Assembly (NCBI GenBank): GCA_947479085.1
Contig: CANJYB010000010.1
Coordinates: 82,741-146,740 of the forward strand
DNA from: Bacteroidota bacterium
GTDB taxonomy: Bacteria; Bacteroidota; Bacteroidia; 2-12-FULL-35-15
DNA length: 64,000 nucleotides
Reading direction: 5' to 3'
A program made the position numbers and the translations under genes. The notes under the pieces are model-generated. The model was given only the letters and a program-made list of their open reading frames with translations, ran no database searches and had not been told where the DNA came from. Position 1 is the first letter of the stretch, and every line of letters begins with the position of its first letter. Positions 1-8,811 of the stretch are shown here, piece by piece.

Positions 1-1
1 C

Positions 2-544
2 AGGAGAGGAATGCTGCTGACCTTATATAAACAGGATTATGTATTAGCTATAGGAGACTTTAATAAAGTAACCGATCTTGACTCTAGTTTTTATGGCGCT
101 TATTTCTGGAAGGGAAAAGCTTATTTTCTTGGAGCTGATAATAAATCAGCAATTAAAGAACTTACGACTTATCTTAAAACGGATTCGAGCAACATTGACG
201 CTTTGATAATGAGAGGGGCAGCAAGGTTAAATATCAATGATTGTTCGAATGCTATTCGTGACTTTGATGAAGTAATAAAAATGGATTCAAAAAATTTTAT
301 TGCACTTACTAATCGCGGAATGGCAAAAGGACAACTAAAAAATTTTAATGGTGGTTTAGAAGACCTTGATCTAGCGATTAAAATAAGACCAGATTATTCT
401 CCGGCATATATTAACAGGGCTTTAGTAAAATATATGAATAAGGATAAAAAAGGAGGCTGTAAAGACTTACATCTTGCAGATGGACTGAATAATGCAAAAG
501 CTTATGAACTCCTTGAGAAATATTGTAGATCGGAAGTGAAATAG
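2..544 (+). CDS. TPR-repeat protein, 5' end outside the window
   Basis: Tetratricopeptide-repeat protein, presumably a protein-protein interaction scaffold; the partner is unknown. At least three helix-turn-helix repeats are visible, with typical A-helix pattern RGxxL and B-helix pattern AIxDFxxxxxLD (AIGDFNKV, AIRDFDEV, LEDLDLAI). An ATG lies at position 11, but the frame is open to the window edge and the residues just before it (RRG) complete the first repeat's RGM pattern. I therefore read the gene as starting upstream. The C-terminal GGCKDLHLA segment is the usual capping motif of such Bacteroidota proteins. It converges with the leftward phosphoesterase gene 18 bp downstream. Confidence 0.8.
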   Translation, partial: RRGMLLTLYKQDYVLAIGDFNKVTDLDSSFYGAYFWKGKAYFLGADNKSAIKELTTYLKTDSSNIDALIMRGAARLNINDCSNAIRDFDEVIKMDSKNFIALTNRGMAKGQLKNFNGGLEDLDLAIKIRPDYSPAYINRALVKYMNKDKKGGCKDLHLADGLNNAKAYELLEKYCRSEVK

Positions 545-562
545 AAATAGGAACGATAACTA

Positions 563-1615
563 CTAAAATCCTTCCAGTTCTTTTTGGGCTTCATCAACTC
601 TAAAGATAATTGTATGGTGGCTGCCATCCGGTTCGTAAATGAGTTTAGCAAAGCCTATTTTTTTATCATCTTCAAAAACGGCATCAAATTTTTTCTTTTT
701 ATTTAAGCGGGATAACTTACTTCCACAGCCGCTAACAATATATCTGTTTTCGTTTCCCATTATGAATTGCAAATTATGGTCATGGCCTGATGCATAAATA
801 ATATTATTATATTGATTAAAAACAGTAAGCATTCTGTTTCTCATTTTTTTATATGTGGGTTGGGAAATGTCCTGAAAATAGAGGTTATACATTCCAGCCA
901 AGCCAAAAATAAAAAACGGAGTTTTATTAATCAAAAATCTAAAGGGTTGTCTGCTCCTGGAATGTTGTCCATTGGTATACATTGGATGATGAGCAGTAAT
1001 AAGAACCTGTTCTTGGTTTTGTTTGGCAACTTTAAGAATACTGTCTAATTTAATGTAAAATAATCTTTCCGTGTTTTTCTTCGACCCGTTTTTAGTTTTT
1101 TTAAACCGATGAAGAAACCATTGTGTGTCAATAGTAATCAAACGGAGATTTTTATTAAGCATCACAGAAGTAGGACCCGGCAAACCATTAGAAGGGAGAA
1201 AAGTGTTCTTGTTCCTATTGCTGCAAATAGATTTCTTTTTTAAATAATCAGAGACAAAGTGTTCCTGGTATTTTACTCTTTTTAATCCTCCCATGGTTTG
1301 GGCTGCCCAATCATGATTTCCGGGAATAAAATAAACCTGCCCCTGATATTCTTTCAGGATAGATAGCTGAGATTCCAAATGTGATTCAGAACCTTTATCA
1401 TTTGGTTTTAAGCCCGCAGGATAAACGTTGTCTCCTAAAAACACAACAGCACTATTCGGATTTTTAAGTAATTCTTCCTTTAACATCAATAATGCTTTTC
1501 CAGGAATGGTATCTTCTCCGGCATCGCCAATTAAATAAACAGAATAATCAGAACTCTCCTGAGCAAAAAGAGAAAATGAAACAAACAACAAAATGCAAAA
1601 AAGGAAATGCTTCAT
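563..1615 (-). CDS. exported calcineurin-like metallophosphoesterase
   Basis: Secreted phosphoesterase of the calcineurin/purple acid phosphatase superfamily; the substrate is not evident. Residues 1-19 form a signal peptide ending in FAQ, so the enzyme is periplasmic or surface exposed. The metal-ligand motifs appear in order: GDAGE (30-34, replacing the usual DxH), GDN (61-63), GNHD (99-102), AHHP (208-211) and GHDH (277-280). The first motif lacks the common DxH histidine, which is typical of some purple-acid-phosphatase-like members. It lies 12 bp downstream of the NAD(P)HX repair gene and is probably cotranscribed with it. Confidence 0.85.
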   Translation of the reverse strand: MKHFLFCILLFVSFSLFAQESSDYSVYLIGDAGEDTIPGKALLMLKEELLKNPNSAVVFLGDNVYPAGLKPNDKGSESHLESQLSILKEYQGQVYFIPGNHDWAAQTMGGLKRVKYQEHFVSDYLKKKSICSNRNKNTFLPSNGLPGPTSVMLNKNLRLITIDTQWFLHRFKKTKNGSKKNTERLFYIKLDSILKVAKQNQEQVLITAHHPMYTNGQHSRSRQPFRFLINKTPFFIFGLAGMYNLYFQDISQPTYKKMRNRMLTVFNQYNNIIYASGHDHNLQFIMGNENRYIVSGCGSKLSRLNKKKKFDAVFEDDKKIGFAKLIYEPDGSHHTIIFRVDEAQKELEGF

Positions 1616-1627
1616 AAAATGGTAATA

Positions 1628-3142
1628 TTATTCTTTTAAGAATATAAAAGCGTCACTCAGATGGTTAATAATATCAGAAGCAATCATTGTTTCCTGTGTT
1701 TTGTTAAGCGCAGCAAAATCGCCAGCAAGACCGTGAAGGTATACTCCGAGCAAACACGCTTCTTTTGGAGAATATTCTTGTGCCAATAAAGAAGTAATGA
1801 TTCCTGTTAGCACATCACCACTCCCACCAGTTGCCATTCCGGGATTACCTGTTGAGTTAAAATATATTTCTCCGACAGGAGTAGAAATGGAAGTGTGTGA
1901 ACCTTTTAAAACCACAAAAGCATTGTGTTTAACAGAAAACTCTATTTGTTGTTTCAGCCTTTCTTCTGTATTTGAAACCTTGCCTACCAATCGTTCGAAC
2001 TCTTTAATATGCGGGGTAAAAATACTATTGGCAGGAATAAAAGAAAGCCAGGTTTTATTTTCGGAAAGGATATTAATTGCATCTGCATCGAATACAAGAG
2101 GAACAGAACTGTTTTGAATCAACAATTTTACAACATTCTGTGTTTGCTTTTCAATTCCTATTCCAGGCCCGACACCAATTGTATTGTATTTTTCAATTCT
2201 GATATTGGCTGTAATAAAATCCATTTCGGAATCCACTTCGGCCATTGCTTCAGGAATAGCGATTTGAATAATCTGATAACCGCAAGCCGGAACATGTGCG
2301 GTTAACAGACCTGCCCCGGAATGCATGCAAGCTTTAGAAGTTAAAACTGCTGCACCCATTCTACCTTTACTTCCTGCGACAATAAGAGCATGCCCAAAAT
2401 TACCTTTGTGAGCATTGGTATTTCTTTTCTTTAGAAATACTCTGACATCTTCCTTTGTTGTGAAATAATAATTGGTTTGATTAGACAATATATACTCCTC
2501 ACTTATTCCAATATCGCGAATGGTGAATTCTCCAACATAATTTGAGTTTTCTGGAAACATGAATGAAAGCTTTGGAAATTGGAGACTTAGTGTGTAATCC
2601 GCTTTAATGATTCCATCATTCAATGCATTGGATTTATCGCAATACAAGCCGGAAGGGATATCAATTGAAATAACTTCTAAAGGTTGTTGGTTAATGAATT
2701 TAATACAATCTGCGATTAAACCCTCTACAGGTCTGTTGATACCTGAACCCAGAATGGCATCAATAATTACTATTTCTTTATCATTATTAAAATTAACAGC
2801 ACCAATTTCGTCAACAGACTTTATTTCCCTGACGTCCATTTTTGATTTCAGGTTTTTGTAATTAGTTTTGAAATCTTCGCTCCATTTGTCAGAATAATTA
2901 ACAACAATGACTTTCACCTCGTATCCTTCCCTTTGTGCTATTTGGGCTATAGCCAGTCCATCTCCTCCATTATTACCAATTCCACAAAAGACAACAAGAT
3001 TTTTATTGAAATTGTATTTTTCATTTATCCAGCCATAACAAGCTTCAGCAGCCTGTTCCATCAAATCGACAGAAGAAATTTTATCCTTTTCGATTGTAAA
3101 TTTATCGGCTTCGCGAATTTGGTTAACAGAAAAGATTTTCAT
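1628..3142 (-). CDS. nnr: bifunctional NAD(P)H-hydrate epimerase / ADP-dependent dehydratase
   Basis: Repairs hydrated NADH and NADPH (NADHX, NADPHX). The N-terminal YjeF_N domain (about 1-215) epimerises the hydrates; it shows the glycine-rich CGIGNNGGDGLAIA segment. The C-terminal ribokinase-like domain (about 225-500) is the ADP-dependent dehydratase, with its signature GGSGDVLTGI near residue 440. At 504 aa the fusion has the normal length. Its ATG overlaps the stop of the upstream DUF2752 gene (ATGA), so translation is probably coupled. The phosphoesterase follows in the same direction. Confidence 0.95.
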   Translation of the reverse strand: MKIFSVNQIREADKFTIEKDKISSVDLMEQAAEACYGWINEKYNFNKNLVVFCGIGNNGGDGLAIAQIAQREGYEVKVIVVNYSDKWSEDFKTNYKNLKSKMDVREIKSVDEIGAVNFNNDKEIVIIDAILGSGINRPVEGLIADCIKFINQQPLEVISIDIPSGLYCDKSNALNDGIIKADYTLSLQFPKLSFMFPENSNYVGEFTIRDIGISEEYILSNQTNYYFTTKEDVRVFLKKRNTNAHKGNFGHALIVAGSKGRMGAAVLTSKACMHSGAGLLTAHVPACGYQIIQIAIPEAMAEVDSEMDFITANIRIEKYNTIGVGPGIGIEKQTQNVVKLLIQNSSVPLVFDADAINILSENKTWLSFIPANSIFTPHIKEFERLVGKVSNTEERLKQQIEFSVKHNAFVVLKGSHTSISTPVGEIYFNSTGNPGMATGGSGDVLTGIITSLLAQEYSPKEACLLGVYLHGLAGDFAALNKTQETMIASDIINHLSDAFIFLKE

Positions 3143-3435
3143 TTGAGAAGTTTAATAATGTAAGTAATTGTTATTATTGAAATCGAAATGATAAAAGAGT
3201 ATTTAATCAACATTGCACCATTTCTGAATTTAAATAACAAATGTAAGAAAGTAATTGCTAATGTAAATATGACAGGTATCAATGCGGGGTATAAACTAAA
3301 ACTCTCTTTTAGATTTCCCTGTACTAATTCGATGAATGATCTTTGCATACCGCAGCCCGGGCAATCAATACCAGTAACCGCTTTATAAGGGCAAGCCATA
3401 AGATGGTTTTTAAGCCACTGAATAAATAAAATCAT
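3139..3435 (-). CDS. DUF2752 family small membrane protein
   Basis: A 98-aa protein of the DUF2752 family, function unknown. It has the family's cysteine motif CPYKAVTGIDCPGCGMQRS near residue 17, followed by two hydrophobic segments (about 48-66 and 75-93). This suggests an inner-membrane protein with a conserved Cys cluster. Members often sit beside CCC-motif/DUF4190-like membrane proteins, as here. Its stop codon overlaps the start of nnr by 4 nt. Confidence 0.85.
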   Translation of the reverse strand: MILFIQWLKNHLMACPYKAVTGIDCPGCGMQRSFIELVQGNLKESFSLYPALIPVIFTLAITFLHLLFKFRNGAMLIKYSFIISISIITITYIIKLLK

Positions 3436-3443
3436 TTCTATAA

Positions 3444-3475
3444 ATAAAAAAAGTCCTGCTACTAACAGGACTCTT
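3444..3475 (-). terminator. intrinsic terminator after the CCC-motif membrane protein
   Basis: On the minus strand AGTCCTG and CAGGACT form a 7-bp stem with a 7-nt loop, followed by a T run (A run at 3446-3451 on the plus strand). It lies just downstream of the gene ending at 3497, so the DUF2752-nnr unit is probably a separate transcript or a read-through product. Confidence 0.75.
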
Positions 3476-3496
3476 TCAAATTAATTTTTACAATTT

Positions 3497-3886
3497 TTAG
3501 TGTCTACCTAAAAAATTAAACATGCCTCCGGTAAGCGCTGCTCCAATGATTACAATATAAATAATAAGGAATATTATGTATGCAGCCGATACACAGGTAC
3601 CAATGATAGCACACACTTTTCCCGCTTTCAGATTCTTGAAAGATGCTTCGGTATATAAAGCCGGGTTCTCTTTATATAGTTTGTTTGCTTTTCCGGATAA
3701 TACTAATGCTATGATTCCAAGTATTAATCCTATAAATCCATAGCAGAAACAGCCTACTATAGAAATAATTCCAAGTACCAGTACTGCAGTTGCATTTGGT
3801 ATTTGCTGTTGCCCGAAAGGCTTTGAAAACTGTTGTTGAAACTGTTGATTGGTGTTTTGCTGATTGGGTGCTCCCTGATTTTCCAT
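3497..3886 (-). CDS. small membrane protein (CCC-motif / DUF4190-like)
   Basis: A 129-aa protein with a Gln/Asn-rich cytoplasmic N-terminus (about 1-28) and two long hydrophobic segments (about 30-62 and 90-122). The loop between them is basic (SGKANKLYKENP). This layout matches small Bacteroidota membrane proteins annotated as CCC-motif or DUF4190 proteins. The Cys motif here is GCFCYGF. Function unknown. It is in the coaE-yajC block, 55 bp downstream of coaE. Confidence 0.7.
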   Translation of the reverse strand: MENQGAPNQQNTNQQFQQQFSKPFGQQQIPNATAVLVLGIISIVGCFCYGFIGLILGIIALVLSGKANKLYKENPALYTEASFKNLKAGKVCAIIGTCVSAAYIIFLIIYIVIIGAALTGGMFNFLGRH

Positions 3887-3941
3887 GATTTATGTTTTTA
3901 TTTTGATTCGAAAATAGTAAGAATATTTTAATGGGCAAAAA

Positions 3942-4532
3942 TTATTTTTTATTTGTAAGCAAAGAATGAATTTTTAATACCTGAGGAATTATCAATTGTT
4001 CTTCATCATTATAAATTACAAATTCAGAAAGCTTAATTTTTTCTTCGTCACTAAGTTGGTTTTTCATTCTTTGTTCTACCTGTTCGGAAGTAAGATTATC
4101 GCGATGAATAGCTCTTTTAATTTTCAAAGCAATTGGTGCTGTAACGGTTATCACGGTGTCTACCTGTTTGTTTGCCCCACTTTCAAAAAGTATGGCAGCC
4201 TCCTTTAAGATATATTTGTGGTGGCTGTTTTGTTGTACCCATTCATCAAATCGGATGGCTACTGCAGGATGCAAAATAGCATTTAACTGCTGTAATTTTT
4301 CTTTATCGTTAAATACCAGAATTCCCAATTTCTTTCTATCTACTTTTCCCAAATCGCCAATGACAGCATTTCCAAAAGCCTTTGTAATCTTCCCACTCAG
4401 ACCTAAATCATTATAGAGAAGTTGCTTTGATTCTTCGTCAGAATAAAAAACAGGAATGCCAAGCAATTCGAATACTTTACATACAGTAGTTTTACCGCTT
4501 CCAATTCCACCCGTTATTCCAACCTTAATCAT
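3942..4532 (-). CDS. coaE: dephospho-CoA kinase
   Basis: Last step of coenzyme A synthesis: ATP-dependent phosphorylation of the 3'-OH of dephospho-CoA. The P-loop GGIGSGKTT lies at residues 8-16, and the LID-region residues around RAIHRDNLT are present. At 196 aa it has the family's normal length. Only 1 bp separates its start from the stop of the YbbR gene. A yajC, ybbR, coaE order is common in Bacteroidota. Confidence 0.95.
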   Translation of the reverse strand: MIKVGITGGIGSGKTTVCKVFELLGIPVFYSDEESKQLLYNDLGLSGKITKAFGNAVIGDLGKVDRKKLGILVFNDKEKLQQLNAILHPAVAIRFDEWVQQNSHHKYILKEAAILFESGANKQVDTVITVTAPIALKIKRAIHRDNLTSEQVEQRMKNQLSDEEKIKLSEFVIYNDEEQLIIPQVLKIHSLLTNKK

Positions 4533-4533
4533 T

Positions 4534-5514
4534 TTATTTTTTTATAATGTATTCCACTTTTTCGGGACTAATCTTGACTGCTCTGATCTCTGCAGGAAAC
4601 TTAACCAATTCTACTTTCAGTTTGTTGCTTACACCTTCTATCTTTTTATAGTCGACAATGGCTCTAAATTGAGTAACATTAATTTTTTCGTAATTATCAA
4701 AAGCAACATTATACTTTATTACTATTCTATCAGGAAACGTTTTCAATCCGAGACCTAAAGGGAGATTTTCTATTTCAATTGGCAGCTCAATACTGGCTTC
4801 CGTGAATTTAGTAACATTTACTGAAGCCTGCACCGTTGGCTGCGAGAGCTCAACAAATTTGAGTAAGGGTGATGTTTTATTAATGCTTAATTTAACAGAA
4901 ACCGAATTTGTTATGTTCTTTAAACTTACAGGAATAGTTTCCAAGTGATCGATTTTATCAACCACATCTGATGCGCCTGAAATATCAACAAACGCAGGAG
5001 TTACTATAAGACTGTCCTTTTGCTGGTATTGATTTTGAAAAGCTATAGTCAGGTTTGTTCTAACAGGAACTCTCCTGGTTACCTTCTTATTAAAATTAAG
5101 AAAAACTGTGTCTGGATATACTTTCAGGATTTTTATGGAGTTGCTGAATTGAGCCGTAATCTTATCTATTCTTGAATTACTTAATAAATAGTAATGATTC
5201 CGAATTTTTAAAGGACTTATATCTTTAATATCTATTAAAATGGTTTCGTTTTTATGCTTTAATTTATACCAAAGTAAATTAAATCCTGTTGATTCAATTT
5301 GTATGTCTATTGTTTCCGGTAAATGGTTTGCTATTACCTTATCGATTGGGAAATTTATATATTGTACGGGAAAATTAACTGAAATACTGTAGCTTTTTGA
5401 TAAGGTCATCAGCAGCCAGAAAAAAACAGAAACGATAATACAAAACAAAAAAGCAATAACCCGTCTGTTCAAACGAATTCCTTCTTTTCCTGTGCTGTTT
5501 TTAATTCCTTTCAA
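4534..5514 (-). CDS. YbbR-like (CdaR-type) domain protein
   Basis: Membrane-anchored protein with one N-terminal transmembrane helix (about 17-38) and an extracytoplasmic region of beta-rich YbbR repeats. Repeats show the pattern 'P..V.v.gp...v..i..i.t..v.l' (VDISGASDVVDKIDHLETIPV). In Firmicutes, CdaR proteins regulate the diadenylate cyclase CdaA. No cyclase is adjacent here, so that role is only an analogy. It is 326 aa. A TAAATTTG -7 box (plus-strand 5540-5547) lies upstream. Confidence 0.85.
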   Translation of the reverse strand: MKGIKNSTGKEGIRLNRRVIAFLFCIIVSVFFWLLMTLSKSYSISVNFPVQYINFPIDKVIANHLPETIDIQIESTGFNLLWYKLKHKNETILIDIKDISPLKIRNHYYLLSNSRIDKITAQFSNSIKILKVYPDTVFLNFNKKVTRRVPVRTNLTIAFQNQYQQKDSLIVTPAFVDISGASDVVDKIDHLETIPVSLKNITNSVSVKLSINKTSPLLKFVELSQPTVQASVNVTKFTEASIELPIEIENLPLGLGLKTFPDRIVIKYNVAFDNYEKINVTQFRAIVDYKKIEGVSNKLKVELVKFPAEIRAVKISPEKVEYIIKK

Positions 5515-5560
5515 TTGGGTACCGCTAAATATTTTCCGACAAATTTACTAATCTGTTTAA

Positions 5561-5598
5561 CAAAAAAAAGCGTTGAGCAAATTCATTACCCAACGCTG
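5561..5598 (-). terminator. intrinsic terminator after yajC
   Basis: On the minus strand AGCGTTG pairs with CAACGCT across a loop of about 15 nt, followed by eight Ts. It sits 22 bp after the yajC stop and upstream of the YbbR gene, so the YbbR-coaE unit may have its own promoter. Confidence 0.75.
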
Positions 5599-5619
5599 TT
5601 CTTTATACATGCAATTAAT

Positions 5620-5940
5620 TTATTTAGGTTCTGCTCCTATTAATGAGGAAGAATCCATAGAAACAGCGCTTTTTTCAATTTTAAGTTTGTGCCCGCCTTC
5701 AACTTCGATAAGGAAAGTTTTTTCCTGCACTTCTACAATTTTTCCGTGAATACCACCGATGGTTACAATTTTGTCGCCTTTGGCAATGTTCTCACGGAAT
5801 TTCTTTTGGTCTTTAGATTTTTTAAGCTGGGGGCGAATCATAAAGAAATAAAATACTACGATGATTAAAATCAAAGGAATAAATTGAGTAATAGGATTTC
5901 CTCCTCCTTGTGCGCCTGCCATTAATAATGTGTTTATCAT
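5620..5940 (-). CDS. yajC: preprotein translocase accessory subunit YajC
   Basis: Small partner of SecDF in the Sec translocon. It has a single transmembrane helix near residues 17-36, followed by the hallmark FFMIRPQLKKSKDQKKF and a soluble KGDKIVTIGGIHGKIVEV domain. At 106 aa it is full length. It follows the DUF1573 gene by 71 bp. Confidence 0.95.
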   Translation of the reverse strand: MINTLLMAGAQGGGNPITQFIPLILIIVVFYFFMIRPQLKKSKDQKKFRENIAKGDKIVTIGGIHGKIVEVQEKTFLIEVEGGHKLKIEKSAVSMDSSSLIGAEPK

Positions 5941-6011
5941 TTTTGTTTTTGTTTAATTATTTATTGTTTATTATTTATTGTTTGAGATTTATGTTTTTAA
6001 AATTTACCAAA

Positions 6012-6482
6012 TTATTCTTCCGGAACATTTATAATGGATGAAATGGTAAGAATGCGTGTACTTGGGTTACAATTTGTAACTAAGGTTACTGTCTTTTCTA
6101 CAACACCAGATTTGTTTTCACTATTAAACACCACATCAATTTTTGATTCCTGTCCAGGTTTTACAGGCCCTTTTGGAAACGTGGGAACTGTACATCCGCA
6201 ACTTCCCTGGGCTGAAGAAATGATCAAATCAGAACCACCGGTGTTTTTAAATACAAATGAATAAGAAACTTTTTCTCCCTGGGTGATTCTTCCGAAATCA
6301 TGCTTCTCTTCATTAAATACCATTAAAGGTGCAGACCCTGGAATTGCAGGTTTGCCTGAAGCTGTTGATGGAACATTGATAACATCAGTTGAAATGGTGG
6401 ACGAACTATCTTTGGTTTCCTGTTTGCAGGAAAAAGAAAACAACACTATTGAACCTACCACAATTTTCGAAACTACTTTCAT
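6012..6482 (-). CDS. DUF1573 lipoprotein
   Basis: Exported protein with a lipoprotein signal (residues 1-19, cysteine in FSFSCKQ) and one DUF1573 domain from about residue 58. The domain shows the family motifs HDFGRITQGEKVSYSFVFKN, SSAQGSCGCTVP and PGQESKIDVVFNS. This Ig-like fold is abundant in Bacteroidota envelopes; the function is unknown. It lies between nusB and yajC, a recurrent neighbourhood in the phylum. Confidence 0.9.
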   Translation of the reverse strand: MKVVSKIVVGSIVLFSFSCKQETKDSSSTISTDVINVPSTASGKPAIPGSAPLMVFNEEKHDFGRITQGEKVSYSFVFKNTGGSDLIISSAQGSCGCTVPTFPKGPVKPGQESKIDVVFNSENKSGVVEKTVTLVTNCNPSTRILTISSIINVPEE

Positions 6483-6530
6483 TCTTTATTACTATAAATT
6501 TAAATTATTACTCTTTTCTTAAATGGAATA

Positions 6531-7478
6531 TTATTCCATTAATCCTCTTCCTATTTTATTTAATTTATTTTCACTTTTTAAATCGATGACCAGTTTATCT
6601 AGGATACCATTGATAAACAATTTGCTTTTGGGTGTACTGTAAATTTTTGAAATTTCAATGTACTCGTTCAATGTTACTTTGACAGGAATGCTTGGAAAAT
6701 GAATAATTTCGGCTACTGCCATTTTCATTAACAATACATCCATCATTGCAATTCTTTCTACTTCCCAGTTTTTTGTTTTGTCACCAATTAACTTTTCGAT
6801 CTCCTCGTTTCTCAGAATTGTTTGTCTGAATAAATCTCTTACAAACATCTCGTCTTCTTCCCTGTCCTTGTAAAAAGACATTAAAGGGAATTCCGGAGTG
6901 GTGTCTTCCTTAAATGATTCAATGGTTTTTACAATCATGGGATTGACTGTGTAAATATCATCGCCCCAGTGTAAGTTCTTTTCTTCGTAAATATGATTGA
7001 TTAATTCAAAATCAGCAATATTTTCGGTAAAAATATCAAGGATTAATTTCTGATGCGTTTTGTAAGAATCATCAGCAACAAACATGTATTTCCAATAATG
7101 GTCGGAAGCCTTTACGTTTTTGAATATTTTTTTTACCAATTCGAAATCATTGTTCCAGTTTATTTTCCGGTTATTGATTTCTCTTTTGAGATGAATGTTT
7201 TCACTCAATTGCTGAATGAATTTATTTTCAATGAACTTTAAATTAGGATCCAGATTTTCTTTGGTTGGCAGATGTTTGGTCTTTGCGTCTTCTGTAAGAA
7301 TGGATGCAACGTGCTTTAATTCTAAAATAAGCGCCAACTGGTAAATATAGAGATCGTAAATTTTATCAATTCCATTGAATAAATCTCTGTCGCCTTTTGC
7401 TAAATCTTTGGTATCGGATTGAAAAAATCCGTACAAGCCCCTCATCACTATTATTCTTAAATACCTTCTGTTTAACAT
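6531..7478 (-). CDS. nusB: transcription antitermination factor NusB, long form
   Basis: All-helical RNA-binding factor that works with NusE on boxA during rRNA antitermination. The C-terminal NusB fold is clear (RIAMMDVLLMKMAVAEIIHFPSIPVKVTLNEYIEISK, in two parts around residues 240-275). At 315 aa it is about twice the proteobacterial length; Bacteroidota NusB proteins carry this long N-terminal extension. It is 51 bp downstream of the leucine dehydrogenase gene, probably in one unit. Confidence 0.92.
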   Translation of the reverse strand: MLNRRYLRIIVMRGLYGFFQSDTKDLAKGDRDLFNGIDKIYDLYIYQLALILELKHVASILTEDAKTKHLPTKENLDPNLKFIENKFIQQLSENIHLKREINNRKINWNNDFELVKKIFKNVKASDHYWKYMFVADDSYKTHQKLILDIFTENIADFELINHIYEEKNLHWGDDIYTVNPMIVKTIESFKEDTTPEFPLMSFYKDREEDEMFVRDLFRQTILRNEEIEKLIGDKTKNWEVERIAMMDVLLMKMAVAEIIHFPSIPVKVTLNEYIEISKIYSTPKSKLFINGILDKLVIDLKSENKLNKIGRGLME

Positions 7479-7529
7479 TACTTTTACGAATTACTACTAT
7501 TGACGAATTTACAACTAAACAAAGAACTA

Positions 7530-8639
7530 TTAAAAACTCAATTTTACTTTTCCGATTTCCTCGATGCGTTTTTCTGCAAGTCGGTTAGCGGCCATGTATG
7601 TTGGTATGTTTTGCTCTTTTGCAGTTTTGAAAATATTTAAAGTAGTCTGATATATCTTTTCAGCGTGAGCCATTGCACGTTCGCGATTGTATCCTTGCAA
7701 TTCATAAAAGACATTGATGATACCTCCTGCGTTTACAACAAAATCGGGAGCATATAGAATTCCTTTTTCTATTACCATTTTTCCGTGCACGTTCTCATCA
7801 GCCAACTGATTGTTTGCAGCTCCGCAGATTATAGAACATTTTAAACGGTTTAAAGTATCAGTATTAACTGTAGCACCTAATGCACATGGAGCATAAATGT
7901 CCATATCCAAATCGTATAATGTGTTGGCATCTAAAATAATTTCGGCCCCGGTATGTTTAGCCACCGCTTTCATGCGGTCTTCATGAATATCATAAATAGA
8001 AACTCGGGCATTTTCTTTCATCAGGTGTTTCACCAAATTATCTCCAACATTTCCAATGCCCTGCACCACAATTTTTTTGCCTTCCAGGCTATCATTTCCC
8101 CATTTTTCCTTTGCAGAAGCTTTCATGGATAAATAAACACCATAAGCTGTAACAGGAGAAGGGTCGCCACTACCACCCATATTTGCAGGTAAACCACTAA
8201 CAAAATCCGTTTCCATTTTAATGTACTCCATGTCTCTTGTGTTTACCCCAACATCTTCTGCAGTAATGTATTTACCGGAAAGACTGTTTACGAACTTTCC
8301 GAATCTGCGCATCAAGACTTCATTCTTCTGAGTTTTTGCATCACCAATGATGACCGCTTTTCCACCGCCAAGATTTAAACCGGCAACAGAAGACTTATAA
8401 GTCATTCCGCGGGAAAGACGCAACACATCAGTCAATGCTTCCATCTCATTATTATAAGCCCACATACGGGTTCCTCCCAAACTTGGACCAAGAACGGTAT
8501 TATGAATAGCTATAATAGCTTTCAGGCCTGTTTCATTATCGTTGCAAAACACCACCTGTTCGTGGTTGTGTAATGACATTTGTGCAATCACCGGATTTTC
8601 TGCCAATGATGATTTTTTAATATCCTGAACTTCTATCAT
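7530..8639 (-). CDS. Leu/Phe/Val (Glu-family) amino-acid dehydrogenase
   Basis: NAD-dependent oxidative deamination of a branched-chain amino acid, most likely leucine. The catalytic-lysine region GGGKAVIIGD lies near residue 92. The dinucleotide motif is GIGNVGDNLVKHL near 195. The 369-aa length matches leucine dehydrogenase. It may feed branched-chain degradation. A minus-strand promoter pair is visible upstream (8731-8763), divergent from the ABC exporter gene. Confidence 0.88.
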   Translation of the reverse strand: MIEVQDIKKSSLAENPVIAQMSLHNHEQVVFCNDNETGLKAIIAIHNTVLGPSLGGTRMWAYNNEMEALTDVLRLSRGMTYKSSVAGLNLGGGKAVIIGDAKTQKNEVLMRRFGKFVNSLSGKYITAEDVGVNTRDMEYIKMETDFVSGLPANMGGSGDPSPVTAYGVYLSMKASAKEKWGNDSLEGKKIVVQGIGNVGDNLVKHLMKENARVSIYDIHEDRMKAVAKHTGAEIILDANTLYDLDMDIYAPCALGATVNTDTLNRLKCSIICGAANNQLADENVHGKMVIEKGILYAPDFVVNAGGIINVFYELQGYNRERAMAHAEKIYQTTLNIFKTAKEQNIPTYMAANRLAEKRIEEIGKVKLSF

Positions 8640-8664
8640 AGTTGTAAGTTTTTAGAATTATTAG

Positions 8665-8693
8665 TTTGAATCTTTATTTTATAAGTAATTTTG
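8665..8693 (+). promoter_or_regulatory. Bacteroidota-type promoter for the ABC exporter
   Basis: TTTG at 8665-8668 and TAATTTTG at 8686-8693 (TAnnTTTG) are separated by 17 bp. This matches the Bacteroidota -33/-7 pattern. It would give a leader of about 115 nt before the TTG start at 8812. Confidence 0.6.
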
Positions 8694-8730
8694 CCGGCCT
8701 GAAAAGAAAGGTTTGTTTTTAAATTGGCGG

Positions 8731-8763
8731 CAAAATTAGATTTATTTTTTAAAAGCCGACAAA
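8731..8763 (-). promoter_or_regulatory. Bacteroidota-type promoter for leucine dehydrogenase
   Basis: On the minus strand TTTG (plus 8760-8763) is followed after 21 bp by TAATTTTG (plus 8731-8738). It faces the leucine dehydrogenase gene and overlaps the leader of the divergent exporter, so the two units share a control region. Confidence 0.6.
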
Positions 8764-8811
8764 AGTAAACCAAAATAGCTGACAAAATAGTTTATTTAAC
8801 GAAAATTAATA